From JAVBJN01 sp031546985 (GTDB lineage Bacteria; Bacteroidota; Bacteroidia; Chitinophagales; Chitinophagaceae): a DNA stretch of 64,000 bases. Below are positions 52,402-60,874 of the stretch, one piece after another; the stretch's first letter is position 1; the number at the start of each line of letters is the position of its first letter. The notes under the pieces were generated by a model that ran no database searches, had not been told where the DNA came from, and saw nothing but the letters and a program-made list of their open reading frames with translations. Location: contig JAVBJN010000022.1 in assembly GCA_031546985.1 (NCBI GenBank), forward strand, positions 1 to 64,000. Direction: 5' to 3'. Position numbers and translations under genes: made by a program.

Positions 52402-53607
52402 ATGCCCCGTGTATTAAGGATTCTGAACCGATTGATTATTGGCGGGCCTGCCATTAATGCCACTTACCTTACCCGGTATATGGCGCCTGAGTTTGAAACT
52501 ATGCTGGTGATTGGTGGCCGCGACGACCATGAGCAGGATGCCACCCACCTGACCGACCAGCTGGGCATTGTGCCGGTTGTGGTGCCCGATATGAAGCGTG
52601 CCATTCGCCCGGCCGACGATAGAAAAGCATACAAGCAGGTAAAAGCGCTTATCGAAAAGTTTAAGCCCGATATTGTGCATACCCATGCTGCCAAATCAGG
52701 AGCCATAGGCCGCCTGGCAGCAGATGTGTGCGATGTGCCGGTGGTGGTACACACTTTTCATGGCCACGTATTTCACAGCTATTTCAGTAAGTGGAAGACC
52801 AATGCTTTTATTAATATTGAACGGTACCTGGCCAAGCGCTCTACCGGTATTGTAGCCATCAGCGAAATACAGAAACAGGAGCTGGCGCATATCTATAAAA
52901 TCTGTCCCGAAGAAAAGATCAACATCATTCCGTTGGGGCTCGATCTCGATAAATTTCAGCAGGATCAGGATCTCAAACGTGCCATTTTTCGCCAGCGCTA
53001 CCATATTGAGCCCGATGAAGTGGCCATTGGTATTATTGGGCGTATAGTACAGGTAAAAAACCATAGTCTGTTTGTAGCCGCTGCAGCCAAACTACTGGCC
53101 GAAACCTCCGAAAAGGTGCGCCTGGTAATTATTGGCGATGGCGATATGCGCGAACCTATGGAAGCCGAACTGCGCAATGCGGGTATCGATTATGTGTATG
53201 CAAAGAATGAACAGCGCAGGGCTACTGCAGTTTGTACTTCCTGGCAGACTGATATGGCCGAGGTATTGGCCGGGCTGGATATTGTGGCGCTTACCTCGCA
53301 CAACGAAGGCACGCCAGTATCGCTTATCGAAGCACAGGCAGCTGCACGCCCGGTCGTATCGACCAATGTAGGTGGCGTGGCCGATGTGGTTAAAGACGAT
53401 GAAACAGGGTACATTATTGAACCCGGTAACGTGGATTCATTTGCAGAGGCTTTACTGCACCTGGTACAACAACCTCATTTGAGGGAGCAATTTGGCCAGA
53501 GTGGCCGCAGGTTTGTAGCAGGCAGTTATTCTTACCAGCGGCTGGTAGGCGATATGTCGGGCTATTACAACAAGCTATTAGAACAGAATAAAAGGAAACG
53601 GTTTTAA
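52402..53607 (+). CDS. glycosyltransferase family 4
   Basis: The 401-residue GT-B protein has VLRILNRLIIGGPAINATYL at the N-terminus, VVHTFHGHVFHSYFS, IIGRIVQVKNHSLFV and the donor block EGTPVSLIEAQAAARPVVSTNVGGV with E-x7-E. An unusual insertion rich in charged residues (about 265-285) precedes the donor block. It follows asnB by 56 bp and is closed by a terminator, so asnB and this gene form one unit. Confidence 0.92.
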   Translation: MPRVLRILNRLIIGGPAINATYLTRYMAPEFETMLVIGGRDDHEQDATHLTDQLGIVPVVVPDMKRAIRPADDRKAYKQVKALIEKFKPDIVHTHAAKSGAIGRLAADVCDVPVVVHTFHGHVFHSYFSKWKTNAFINIERYLAKRSTGIVAISEIQKQELAHIYKICPEEKINIIPLGLDLDKFQQDQDLKRAIFRQRYHIEPDEVAIGIIGRIVQVKNHSLFVAAAAKLLAETSEKVRLVIIGDGDMREPMEAELRNAGIDYVYAKNEQRRATAVCTSWQTDMAEVLAGLDIVALTSHNEGTPVSLIEAQAAARPVVSTNVGGVADVVKDDETGYIIEPGNVDSFAEALLHLVQQPHLREQFGQSGRRFVAGSYSYQRLVGDMSGYYNKLLEQNKRKRF

Positions 53608-53611
53608 ATAA

Positions 53612-53643
53612 AAACCCCCGGAGTAAGCACTGCGGGGATTTTC
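53612..53643. terminator. terminator between convergent genes
   Basis: CCCCG / CGGGG stem with flanking A/T runs lies between the GT4 stop at 53607 and the epimerase stop at 53647. The stem is short, but the position suits a bidirectional terminator. Confidence 0.55.
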
Positions 53644-53646
53644 GTT

Positions 53647-54636
53647 TTATACGGTCTGGTATTGTTGTTTAAAGAAGGCTACGGTCTCTTTAAGGCCATC
53701 CATAAATTTATGGGTAGGGTTGTAGCCCAGCAGGGTTTGAGCCCTGGAAATGTCGGCCAGAGAGTTGCGAATGTCGCCTGCACGCTCCTCACGGTAAGTA
53801 GCAGGGTGTTCGCTGCCCAGCATCTGGCGAATGGCGTCGTACATATAATTTACTGTAAACTTCTCGCCTACTGCAATATTATAGGCCATACCATAAGCCG
53901 CTTCGTTATCGCTCAGCATACCACGCACGTTGGCCTGTACCGCATTGTCCACATAGGTAAAATCGCGGGTTTGTTCGCCATCACCATTAATATACACCGG
54001 TGTTTGGTTCAATATGCCTTTTACAAACAGTGGAATAACCGCCGCGTAAGGTCCGTCCGGGTCCTGGCGTGGCCCAAATACGTTGAAATATCTGAAACCA
54101 ATGATCTTCATACCATACAATTTGGCAAATACATCGGCATACAGTTCGTTGGTCTTTTTAGTTACTGCGTAAGGTGATAATGGGTTGCCCACTCTTTCTT
54201 CTACTTTGGGCAGGTTAGGCTCATCGCCATATACGCTCGAAGACGACGCGTAAACAAACGCTTTTACACCCGCGTCTTTAGCTGCTGTAAGCATGTTCAG
54301 AAACCCGGTTACATTTACTTCATTGCTCGTTACCGGATCTTTTACCGACCGTGGCACAGAGCCTAAAGCTGCCTGATGGCTCACATAGTCAATGCCTTCC
54401 ACCGCTTTCTGGCAGGTAGCAAAGTCGCGAATATCGCCATGCATAAATTCAAAAGCCGGGTTGCTCAGAAAAGGTTCAATGTTTTTATGAAAACCGGTCA
54501 TCAGGTTGTCCAGCACACGCACTTTACCCGCACCATTGGCCAGCAGGTAAGCTGTAATGTGCGATCCTATAAAGCCTGCGCCACCAGTAATCAGAAAACT
54601 GCTCTGGCTAATATCTTTGCTGTGAAACGTTCCCAT
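53647..54636 (-). CDS. UDP-N-acetylglucosamine 4-epimerase-like SDR (WbpP/TviC type)
   Basis: The 329-residue extended SDR has LITGGAGFIGSH, SSSSVYGDEP and YAVTKK (YxxxK). The sequence GFRYFNVFGPRQDPDGPYAAVIP and the overall pattern resemble WbpP/TviC, which interconvert UDP-GlcNAc/UDP-GalNAc or the corresponding uronates. It lies two bases after the UDP-sugar dehydrogenase gene on the same strand; such pairs in Pseudomonas (wbpO-wbpP) and Salmonella Vi (tviB-tviC) make UDP-GalNAcA. Confidence 0.88.
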   Translation of the reverse strand: MGTFHSKDISQSSFLITGGAGFIGSHITAYLLANGAGKVRVLDNLMTGFHKNIEPFLSNPAFEFMHGDIRDFATCQKAVEGIDYVSHQAALGSVPRSVKDPVTSNEVNVTGFLNMLTAAKDAGVKAFVYASSSSVYGDEPNLPKVEERVGNPLSPYAVTKKTNELYADVFAKLYGMKIIGFRYFNVFGPRQDPDGPYAAVIPLFVKGILNQTPVYINGDGEQTRDFTYVDNAVQANVRGMLSDNEAAYGMAYNIAVGEKFTVNYMYDAIRQMLGSEHPATYREERAGDIRNSLADISRAQTLLGYNPTHKFMDGLKETVAFFKQQYQTV

Positions 54637-54638
54637 GA

Positions 54639-55928
54639 TTATAAGCTCCAGTATTTAAATTGAGGGAAACGGTTGCGGAAAATCCCTTTCAGGTCTACCA
54701 GCAAGCCGTTTGGCTTCAACAGTTGGTCAAATTGTTTGCTATCCATGTGTGCGTAAGCATCATGGTTTACCGCTACGATCACCGCGTCATAAGCCGTGCC
54801 TGGTTCCTGTAATAGACCAAAGCCGTATTCATGCATCAGTTCATCATTATCCGCGTGAGAGTCCACTACATCTACGTTTACCGAGAAGTTCTGCAGTTCT
54901 TTCACCACATCTGCCACTTTTGAGTTGCGGATGTCAGATACGTTTTCCTTAAAAGTGGCACCCATAATAAGTACGCGCGATTCACCTACTTTAATACCAC
55001 TTTTGATAATCTCCTGCACGGTTTTCTTAGCTACATAGGCAGCCATACCATCGTTAATTACCCTTCCGGCCAGAATTACCTGAGACTGGTAGCCCAGCTG
55101 GTGACTCTTGTAGGTAAGGTAATATGGGTCTACGCCAATGCAGTGGCCGCCCACCAGACCAGGGTAGAACTTAAGAAAGTTCCATTTGGTACCGGCTGCT
55201 TCCAGCACTTCGTAGGTATTGATGTTCATCTTGTCGAAAATAATCGACAGTTCGTTCATCAGGGCGATGTTCAGATCGCGTTGGGTATTTTCAATGATTT
55301 TGGCAGCTTCCGCCACTTTTACAGAAGAGGCACGGTGCACGCCGGCATCTACCACCAGTTCGTAAACCGGGGCTATCACGTCCAGCGATTCCTGGTCGTT
55401 GCCGGATACTACTTTTACTACATTCTGAAGGGTATGTACGGTATCTCCCGGGTTTATACGCTCCGGAGAATAACCATATTTGAAGTCTACACCGGCTTTA
55501 AGTCCCGATATTTTTTCGATCACCGGCAGGCAGTCTTCTTCGGTACAGCCAGGGTAAACGGTAGATTCAAAAACCACGTAATCGCCTTTTTTGATCACCT
55601 TACCCATTGTTTCCGACGCCTTAATCACCGGTGTAAGATCCGGCACATTGTGCTCGTCTACAGGGGTAGGCACAGCTACTACAAAGAAGCGGGCTTCTTT
55701 AAGCTGCTCTATATCATGGGTGAAGGTAATGTCGCAATGGTCAAATGCACTGGCAGGTAGTTCATTGCTGGGATCAATACCCTGTTTCATCTGGTCAATA
55801 CGCTTGGCATTGATGTCGAAACCTATTACTTTAATTTTGCGGGCAAAGGCTAAAGCGATGGGTAAGCCAACGTAACCCAGGCCAAGAACAGCCAGCTTCG
55901 CCTCTTTATTCAAGAGTGTTTGGTACAT
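54639..55928 (-). CDS. UDP-N-acetyl-hexosamine 6-dehydrogenase (WbpO/TviB type)
   Basis: The 429-residue protein oxidises C6 of a UDP-HexNAc to the uronic acid with two NAD+. It has GLGYVGLPIALAFAR for NAD near the N-terminus, the catalytic-Cys block GGHCIGVDPYYL and KENVSDIRNSKV near the C-terminus, typical of the WbpO/TviB/VipA subgroup. It is downstream of the WecA-like gene (15-bp gap) and followed by the C4-epimerase gene. The product is expected to be UDP-GalNAcA or UDP-GlcNAcA and could serve asnB as an amidation substrate. Confidence 0.92.
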   Translation of the reverse strand: MYQTLLNKEAKLAVLGLGYVGLPIALAFARKIKVIGFDINAKRIDQMKQGIDPSNELPASAFDHCDITFTHDIEQLKEARFFVVAVPTPVDEHNVPDLTPVIKASETMGKVIKKGDYVVFESTVYPGCTEEDCLPVIEKISGLKAGVDFKYGYSPERINPGDTVHTLQNVVKVVSGNDQESLDVIAPVYELVVDAGVHRASSVKVAEAAKIIENTQRDLNIALMNELSIIFDKMNINTYEVLEAAGTKWNFLKFYPGLVGGHCIGVDPYYLTYKSHQLGYQSQVILAGRVINDGMAAYVAKKTVQEIIKSGIKVGESRVLIMGATFKENVSDIRNSKVADVVKELQNFSVNVDVVDSHADNDELMHEYGFGLLQEPGTAYDAVIVAVNHDAYAHMDSKQFDQLLKPNGLLVDLKGIFRNRFPQFKYWSL

Positions 55929-55943
55929 ACTTTAATTCCTTTT

Positions 55944-57023
55944 TCAAACTGTGGGATGTTGTTGATGCAGGGTACGTTCCCTTTTATTGCGGATGTACCT
56001 GAATAAACTACAAAACAGCAGGATAAGGGACAAAGATAAAATGATGAGATAAAGATTACCAATAAAATTAAGATAGAATACCATGAGCACAAATGAAAGA
56101 TTGAGCAGCGCCAGGGTAATGGTGGCTTGCAGGTGGCTCATACCACTATCAATGATCATGTGGTGCAGGTGATTCCGGTCTGGGGAGAAAGGAGAACGGC
56201 CTTTGGCAATTCTTATGGTAAAAACACGTAAAGTATCGAAGATCGGAACAATCATAATGCCGAAAATAACGGCAACCGGCGCTTGCAAAGCCACAGGCGA
56301 ATTATGGTAAGCGCCATTGGTATTCAGGAAATGAATGGCCAGCAGCGAGCAAACCAGGCCTACAATGAGTGAGCCCGTATCGCCCATAAAAATGCGGGCC
56401 GGCGGAAAGTTGAAGAACAGGAAGCCCGATAACGCACCTGCCAGCGAGAAAGCCAGCAGCGCATAACCCGGATCGTTGTGCAGCAAAAAGATAGAACCAA
56501 AGGTAATGCTTACGATTACGCCAATGGTGCCGCATAGCCCGTCTATACCATCAATGAGGTTAAATCCATTTATAATAGCAATAATAAATATGATGCTGAT
56601 ACCGTGGCTGATAAAGAAAGGTAATTCGTGAATACCCAGGAATCCGTAGAAATTCTGTACCTCAAAATGGCCGAAGGTTACCAACAGCAACGCGGCAAAA
56701 AATTGCGACATAAACTTCTTAAACGGAGAAATCACCAGGATGTCATCTTTCAGTCCGGTAAAGAACATTATAATAACTGCGCAGGCAATTACGTTTATTT
56801 GTGGAAAGGAAACAAAGTTTCCAAAAAACAATAGAGACATTATCAAACCTGCAAAAATTCCGATGCCACCCAGCGCCGGTGTTTTTCTGGTGTGCAACTT
56901 CCGTTGGTCGGGTTGGTCGTACAGGTTTTTAAGGTCAGAGACTTTAATAATCACCGGTATACTGGTAATGGCTATCAGTAAAGCGGTTACGTATGATAGT
57001 ATTTGTGCGGTTGGTCCAGTCAT
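55944..57023 (-). CDS. WecA/MraY-family undecaprenyl-phosphate GlcNAc-1-phosphate transferase
   Basis: This integral membrane enzyme attaches the first sugar phosphate to undecaprenyl phosphate and so starts glycan assembly. I start at the ATG ending at 57023 (MTGPTAQIL), 359 residues, because the promoter box lies just upstream; a TTG start would overlap it. About ten membrane segments are expected. Conserved blocks: DQPDQRKLHTRKTPALGG, FTGLKDD, GFNLIDGIDGLCG, FMGDTGSL and DRNHLHH. It leads a three-gene minus-strand unit with the dehydrogenase and epimerase. Confidence 0.93.
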   Translation of the reverse strand: MTGPTAQILSYVTALLIAITSIPVIIKVSDLKNLYDQPDQRKLHTRKTPALGGIGIFAGLIMSLLFFGNFVSFPQINVIACAVIIMFFTGLKDDILVISPFKKFMSQFFAALLLVTFGHFEVQNFYGFLGIHELPFFISHGISIIFIIAIINGFNLIDGIDGLCGTIGVIVSITFGSIFLLHNDPGYALLAFSLAGALSGFLFFNFPPARIFMGDTGSLIVGLVCSLLAIHFLNTNGAYHNSPVALQAPVAVIFGIMIVPIFDTLRVFTIRIAKGRSPFSPDRNHLHHMIIDSGMSHLQATITLALLNLSFVLMVFYLNFIGNLYLIILSLSLILLFCSLFRYIRNKRERTLHQQHPTV

Positions 57024-57029
57024 GTAACG

Positions 57030-57037
57030 CAAAGTTA
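57030..57037 (-). promoter_or_regulatory. -7 promoter element for the wecA-like operon (TAACTTTG on minus strand)
   Basis: Read on the minus strand the octamer is TAACTTTG, fitting TAnnTTTG. It ends 6 bp before the ATG at 57023, so the transcript would be leaderless or nearly so. Confidence 0.55.
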
Positions 57038-57162
57038 ATGCTATTGCTGTTATCCCTCTTGTTATCCTTATATTAAGGAATTCTTTTCTGGGACAAAGTA
57101 AAAGAAATAATTCTTCTTAAACCGAATTATTTGGAATTTGTTATTGATTTTAAAGGTTTACT

Positions 57163-57639
57163 ATGGCAGTGCACCGTATTGTTCGTCAGCAAATTATTTA
57201 TGGAAATATTGATGAATTATGGCAATTCTTCTCTGATCCGAACAACCTGGAGCGGCTTACTCCCGTAGAAATGTTGTTTAAAACCACTTACCCCAAGGCC
57301 CTGGAAACCATCTATCCGGGTATGGTTATTACCTATAAAGTGGCCCCGTTGTGGCGTATTCCATTGTTCTGGATGACGGAGATTACGCATGTAGCGCCGC
57401 TTTGCCGGTTTGTAGATGAGCAACGCGCCGGGCCATATAAGCTCTGGCATCACCAGCACCATTTCCGGGCACTGGACGGCGGCAGGGTAGAAATGACCGA
57501 TATTGTGCATTATGCGTTACCGCTGGGCTGGCTGGGCGATATGGTAAACCTGGTGCTGGTCCGCAAAAAACTCAATCACATCTTCGATTTTAGATATCGT
57601 ATTGTAGATCAGCTTTTTAATTCCAAAAACGAAGGTTAA
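57163..57639 (+). CDS. SRPBCC-fold ligand-binding protein
   Basis: The 158-residue protein has the START/Bet v 1 (SRPBCC) pattern: VHRIVRQQIIYGNIDELWQFFSDPNNLERLTP at the N-terminus, EITHVAPLCRFVDEQRAGPYKLWHHQHHF in the middle and a C-terminal helix VLVRKKLNHIFDFRY. In Bacteroidota such proteins often sit in carotenoid loci beside the MerR/B12 regulator and sigma factor, as here. The role may be lipid or pigment binding; no catalytic residues can be assigned. Confidence 0.78.
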   Translation: MAVHRIVRQQIIYGNIDELWQFFSDPNNLERLTPVEMLFKTTYPKALETIYPGMVITYKVAPLWRIPLFWMTEITHVAPLCRFVDEQRAGPYKLWHHQHHFRALDGGRVEMTDIVHYALPLGWLGDMVNLVLVRKKLNHIFDFRYRIVDQLFNSKNEG

Positions 57640-57644
57640 ATTTG
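57637..57644 (+). promoter_or_regulatory. -7 promoter element TAAATTTG for the MerR-type gene
   Basis: Fits TAnnTTTG and uses the SRPBCC stop codon as its first three bases. It rules out TTG/ATG codons at 57642-57647 as starts and favours ATG 57666, 21 bp downstream. Confidence 0.5.
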
Positions 57645-57665
57645 ATGTGGCTCCGGCCAGTTGTT

Positions 57666-58547
57666 ATGAACAGATTTACCATTAAGGATATTGAAAACCT
57701 CTCCGGCATCAAGGCGCATACCCTGCGTATCTGGGAGCAACGCTACGGCTTGCTTACGCCTGCCCGTACCGAAACCAATATCCGGTATTACGATAACAAT
57801 GATCTTAAAAAAATTCTTCGCGTAGCTTTTCTCAACCGGCTGGGTTATAAAATATCGCGCATCGATAAAATGAGCGAGGCCGAAATGCAGCAGTTAGTAC
57901 AGTCGCTGCACAATGCCGCCGCATTGGATGAGTTCTCTGCCAATGAACTCATCGAGGCCATGGTAGACATGGACATACGCCGGTTCGAAAGCTTAATAGA
58001 CCGCTACATTGCGCAATACGGCATCGCTTATACCGCCAGCAAATTGTTTTGGCTGTTTTTCGATAAGGTTGGCTTTTTATGGATGACGGGTAGCATTAAT
58101 CCCGCCCAGGAGCACCTTACGTCCAATATCATCCGGCAAAAGCTGCTGGCCGGCATCGACACTTTGCCACAGCCAGCTGCTGGCAAACCTTTCCTGCTTT
58201 TCCTGCCCGAAGGTGAATTGCACGAGATAGGGCTCTTATATGTTTATTTTTTGCTACGCGAAAAGAGGGTGAATGTGGTTTACCTCGGTGCCAACATTCC
58301 GTTCGAGGATGTGGTTTTTGTGTATAATTATTACGAACCCTCTCATATCTATATTCACCTCACTTCTGTCCTCACCGATTTTTATGTAGAAGATTTTCTG
58401 ACCAAACTTTCCGGTTCCTTTGCCAGCGCCAGTATTCACATTTCAGGCAAAATGCTGCAATACATAGCCGGGCCGGTACCGGCAAATGTGCACATCCTCC
58501 GCTCTTTCGACGAAATGGCAAAGTTTGTAGAAGAGGTTGCGGTATAG
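57666..58547 (+). CDS. LitR/CarH-like MerR regulator with B12-binding domain (photoreceptor candidate)
   Basis: The 293-residue protein starts MNRFTIKDIENLSG. Residues 1-70 are a MerR winged helix (HTLRIWEQRYGLLTP). Residues ~90-160 form a four-helix bundle with W139-x9-E149-H150, the W-x9-EH motif that caps the adenosyl group in CarH. Residues ~170-290 are a cobalamin-binding Rossmann domain with E184-L-H186-E-I-G189 (E/DxHxxG, His ligand for cobalt). Such proteins bind AdoCbl, repress in the dark and release DNA in light, controlling carotenoid genes. An ECF sigma gene follows. Confidence 0.85.
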   Translation: MNRFTIKDIENLSGIKAHTLRIWEQRYGLLTPARTETNIRYYDNNDLKKILRVAFLNRLGYKISRIDKMSEAEMQQLVQSLHNAAALDEFSANELIEAMVDMDIRRFESLIDRYIAQYGIAYTASKLFWLFFDKVGFLWMTGSINPAQEHLTSNIIRQKLLAGIDTLPQPAAGKPFLLFLPEGELHEIGLLYVYFLLREKRVNVVYLGANIPFEDVVFVYNYYEPSHIYIHLTSVLTDFYVEDFLTKLSGSFASASIHISGKMLQYIAGPVPANVHILRSFDEMAKFVEEVAV

Positions 58548-58597
58548 ATTTTCTCGATTTTAAACCAGCGGGTGATTTTTCTGAAATGTATTTTGTT

Positions 58598-58605
58598 TAA
58601 TTTTG
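58598..58605 (+). promoter_or_regulatory. -7 promoter element TAATTTTG for the ECF sigma gene
   Basis: Fits TAnnTTTG. The TTG at 58603, a possible start by frame, lies inside the box, so ATG 58627 (21 bp downstream) is preferred. This region is a good candidate for binding by the MerR-type photoreceptor, but no clear palindrome was identified. Confidence 0.5.
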
Positions 58606-58626
58606 AAACAGCAAAACTTAAACAAA

Positions 58627-59127
58627 ATGTCTACAGCAGAATTCACACAAATGGTATTGGGACATGTGGCGCCTTTGCATCCGTTTGCCATGTCGCTTAC
58701 CCGTAATCAGGAGGACGCGAAAGATCTGTGCCAGGAAACTTTGTTTAAGGCCATTGCCAATAAGGATAAATATGCGATGGGTACCAACATCAGAGCGTGG
58801 CTGTTTACCATTATGCGCAATGTTTTTATAAACAATTACCGCCGCAACAGCCGCCAGCGCGTGGTGCTAGATGGTACACCGGGCTTGTTTCTGGTAAACA
58901 GCGCCGGAGGTTATGCCGTAAATGAGGGTGTGAGCAACCTGGGTATGGAAGAAATAAAAAGGGCTATGGCCCGGCTTCCGGAGATTTTTCGCACGCCTTT
59001 TGAAATGTATTATACCGGTTACCACTACCAGGAAATTGCCGATGCATTGCAGGAGCCGCTGGGTACCATTAAAAGCCGCATACACATTGCCCGCCAGCAA
59101 CTCAAGCGGGGCCTGCAGCGCCATTAA
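58627..59127 (+). CDS. ECF-type RNA polymerase sigma factor
   Basis: The 166-residue protein has sigma region 2 (about 8-75: HPFAMSLTRNQEDAKDLCQET, IRAWLFTIMRNVFINNYRR) and region 4 (about 105-160: LPEIFRTPFEMYYTGYHYQEIA, GTIKSRIHIARQQLK). No anti-sigma gene follows. In light-induced carotenoid systems (LitS-type) the sigma factor is repressed by the neighbouring LitR/CarH and then drives pigment genes; the same gene order is found here. The start is set by the promoter box upstream. Confidence 0.9.
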   Translation: MSTAEFTQMVLGHVAPLHPFAMSLTRNQEDAKDLCQETLFKAIANKDKYAMGTNIRAWLFTIMRNVFINNYRRNSRQRVVLDGTPGLFLVNSAGGYAVNEGVSNLGMEEIKRAMARLPEIFRTPFEMYYTGYHYQEIADALQEPLGTIKSRIHIARQQLKRGLQRH

Positions 59128-59187
59128 AGGTTATGTGGCAGATTAGTAATACTTTTACGCTGTTATCCGAATTTTAATCTGTGGTTT

Positions 59188-59724
59188 ATGGACAAGCGAG
59201 ATAAGGTAATTCTGGTGAACGGTAAAGGCGAATGGCTCGGCACAGTAGATAAGATGGAGGCGCACCGCAATGGATTGATGCACAGGGCATTCAGCGTTTT
59301 TATCTTTAACACTGCCGGCGATATGCTGCTGCAACGCAGGGCCGCGCACAAATACCACTCCGGCGGGTTATGGACCAATACCTGTTGTTCGCATCCTTTT
59401 CCCGGAGAGTCTACCTTACATGCCGCCCACCGGAGGCTGGCCGAAGAAATGGGTTTTGATTGCCAGCTTAAACCGCTTTTCGAATTTTCTTACCAGGCAG
59501 AGGTAGGCAACGGACTTACCGAATATGAGTACGACCATGTGTATACTGGTTGTTTTGACGACGCACCTGTTATTAACCCCGATGAAGTGAGCGAATACGC
59601 CTATTGGCCGGTCGAAAAAGTGGCCGGGATGCTTTCTCACCACCCCGATCGGTTTACAACCTGGTTCCGCATTGTATTTCCCCGAATAAAGGCGTTTGCC
59701 GCTGCAAGGCAAACCTGCTCATAA
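59188..59724 (+). CDS. idi: isopentenyl-diphosphate delta-isomerase type 1
   Basis: Idi interconverts IPP and DMAPP, the step before carotenoid or quinone prenyl chain synthesis. The 178-residue Nudix-fold protein has metal ligands H26, H32 and H69, catalytic Cys in NTCCSHP (66/67), and catalytic Glu in TEYEYDHVY (112/114), matching E. coli Idi spacing (C67, E116). It follows the sigma factor by 60 bp. No crtE, crtB, crtI, crtY or crtZ gene is in the window. Confidence 0.93.
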   Translation: MDKRDKVILVNGKGEWLGTVDKMEAHRNGLMHRAFSVFIFNTAGDMLLQRRAAHKYHSGGLWTNTCCSHPFPGESTLHAAHRRLAEEMGFDCQLKPLFEFSYQAEVGNGLTEYEYDHVYTGCFDDAPVINPDEVSEYAYWPVEKVAGMLSHHPDRFTTWFRIVFPRIKAFAAARQTCS

Positions 59725-60081
59725 TCAATGACTTTTACTTTCGGTAAAAATATTTTAAAAAAAATGATCCGTTTTTAATTGTAAAACGTAGATAAAGCAT
59801 TTCTTGCTTGTTATCTTTATGCAAGATGCTTGTTGTAACCATGCCAGACTTAGGGATTATTCAGAAATAAAGGCTTCGGATAGTAGAAAGAATGCTGAGA
59901 TAAATAATTACATTTGCACGGATGGTATGGAAACAATTGGAACGATTTTTGTTCTAATGCATTGATCTTTTAGTGCTACGCTTTTTATTTTTTTTGTTTT
60001 ATATATATGGAAAATAATACAATACAAAAAAAATGAATTTGTCGTATTTGTGAATTTGTTACACCATCAAACCAAATACAA
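59725..60081. other. AT-rich gene-free stretch
   Basis: No ORF, clear terminator or consensus promoter is seen in these 357 bp. It is very AT-rich, especially 59975-60060, with several TTTG words but no TAnnTTTG. It must hold the promoter of the Rrf2-type gene that starts at 60082. Confidence 0.4.
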
Positions 60082-60516
60082 ATGTTATCTGCATCATGTA
60101 AGTACGGACTGAGAGCCGTTGTTTTTCTAGCTGCTGAATCGGCCGAGATGCATCGTCAGAACATCGAAGCCATCGTAGAAGAAATTCAGGCTCCAAGGCA
60201 TTTTACTGCCAAAATCCTCCAGGTTCTGGTTAAAAAGAAGATCATTTCATCTAATAAAGGCCCCAACGGAGGTTTTTATATGGACGATGATCAGAAGCGG
60301 CAGAATGTAATGGTGGTGATCGAAGCGATCGATGGCGGTGATTTGTTTACAGAATGTGGGCTGGGACTTAAACGTTGCGGCGACCACGAACCATGCCCGC
60401 TGCACCATGCTTTTGCAGGCATGCGCAACCGGTTTAAGCGTTTCTGCGAAAAAAATACCATCAAAGACCTTAGCAGCAGCGTAAAACGTGGCGACACTTA
60501 TATCTACCTCAACTAA
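60082..60516 (+). CDS. Rrf2-family transcriptional regulator with Fe-S cysteines
   Basis: The 144-residue protein has the Rrf2 winged helix (MLSASCKYGLRAVVFLA, HFTAKILQVLVKKKIISSNKGPNGGF) and three cysteines C92, C99 and C105 in a loop (FTECGLGLKRCG.HEPC). The spacing is close to IscR (92, 98, 104), so it probably binds a 2Fe-2S or 4Fe-4S cluster and senses iron-sulfur status, NO or redox. No isc/suf gene is adjacent. Two hairpins follow the stop. Confidence 0.88.
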   Translation: MLSASCKYGLRAVVFLAAESAEMHRQNIEAIVEEIQAPRHFTAKILQVLVKKKIISSNKGPNGGFYMDDDQKRQNVMVVIEAIDGGDLFTECGLGLKRCGDHEPCPLHHAFAGMRNRFKRFCEKNTIKDLSSSVKRGDTYIYLN

Positions 60517-60552
60517 AGTATCTCTTAGTATAGTTTAATAGTTTACACTTTT

Positions 60553-60585
60553 GCCGGGACGGATTCATCCGACCTGGCATTTTTA
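60553..60585 (+). terminator. imperfect terminator hairpin after the Rrf2 gene
   Basis: GCCGGGACGGA / TCCGACCTGGC stem with one mismatch and a wobble pair, then ATTTTTA. Confidence 0.55.
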
Positions 60586-60637
60586 TGTAAAAAAGAATCC
60601 CCGCCGCAATATAGTCTACATTCCTTTTATTGAATTT

Positions 60638-60668
60638 AAATGCATGTGTATGCATTTTGTTTTTTATA
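60638..60668 (+). terminator. AAATGCAT/ATGCATTT hairpin with T-run
   Basis: Perfect 8-bp stem with a 4-nt loop followed by TGTTTTTTAT, AT-rich. It may be a second terminator or a regulator-binding palindrome. The rest of the 358-bp gap (60517-60874) shows five TRCAT words at 60776, 60785, 60798, 60813 and 60823 just upstream of the next gene, without regular spacing, and no ORF. Confidence 0.4.
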
Positions 60669-60874
60669 CTAATGGCGGCAGGTAATAGCGGTTAAATTGG
60701 GGCAGTTAGCAGGGGTAGGACAGGTAAAACACTGACCAGGGTTGGGTTTGCGATATAATAAATATATTAGTAAAGTACATACTGTACATACTTTCTATGC
60801 ATTATATTTAAGTGCATTTCTATACATGAATGTATTTAACCTATTATTTAATCTAACTCGTAAACCCGAATTGT

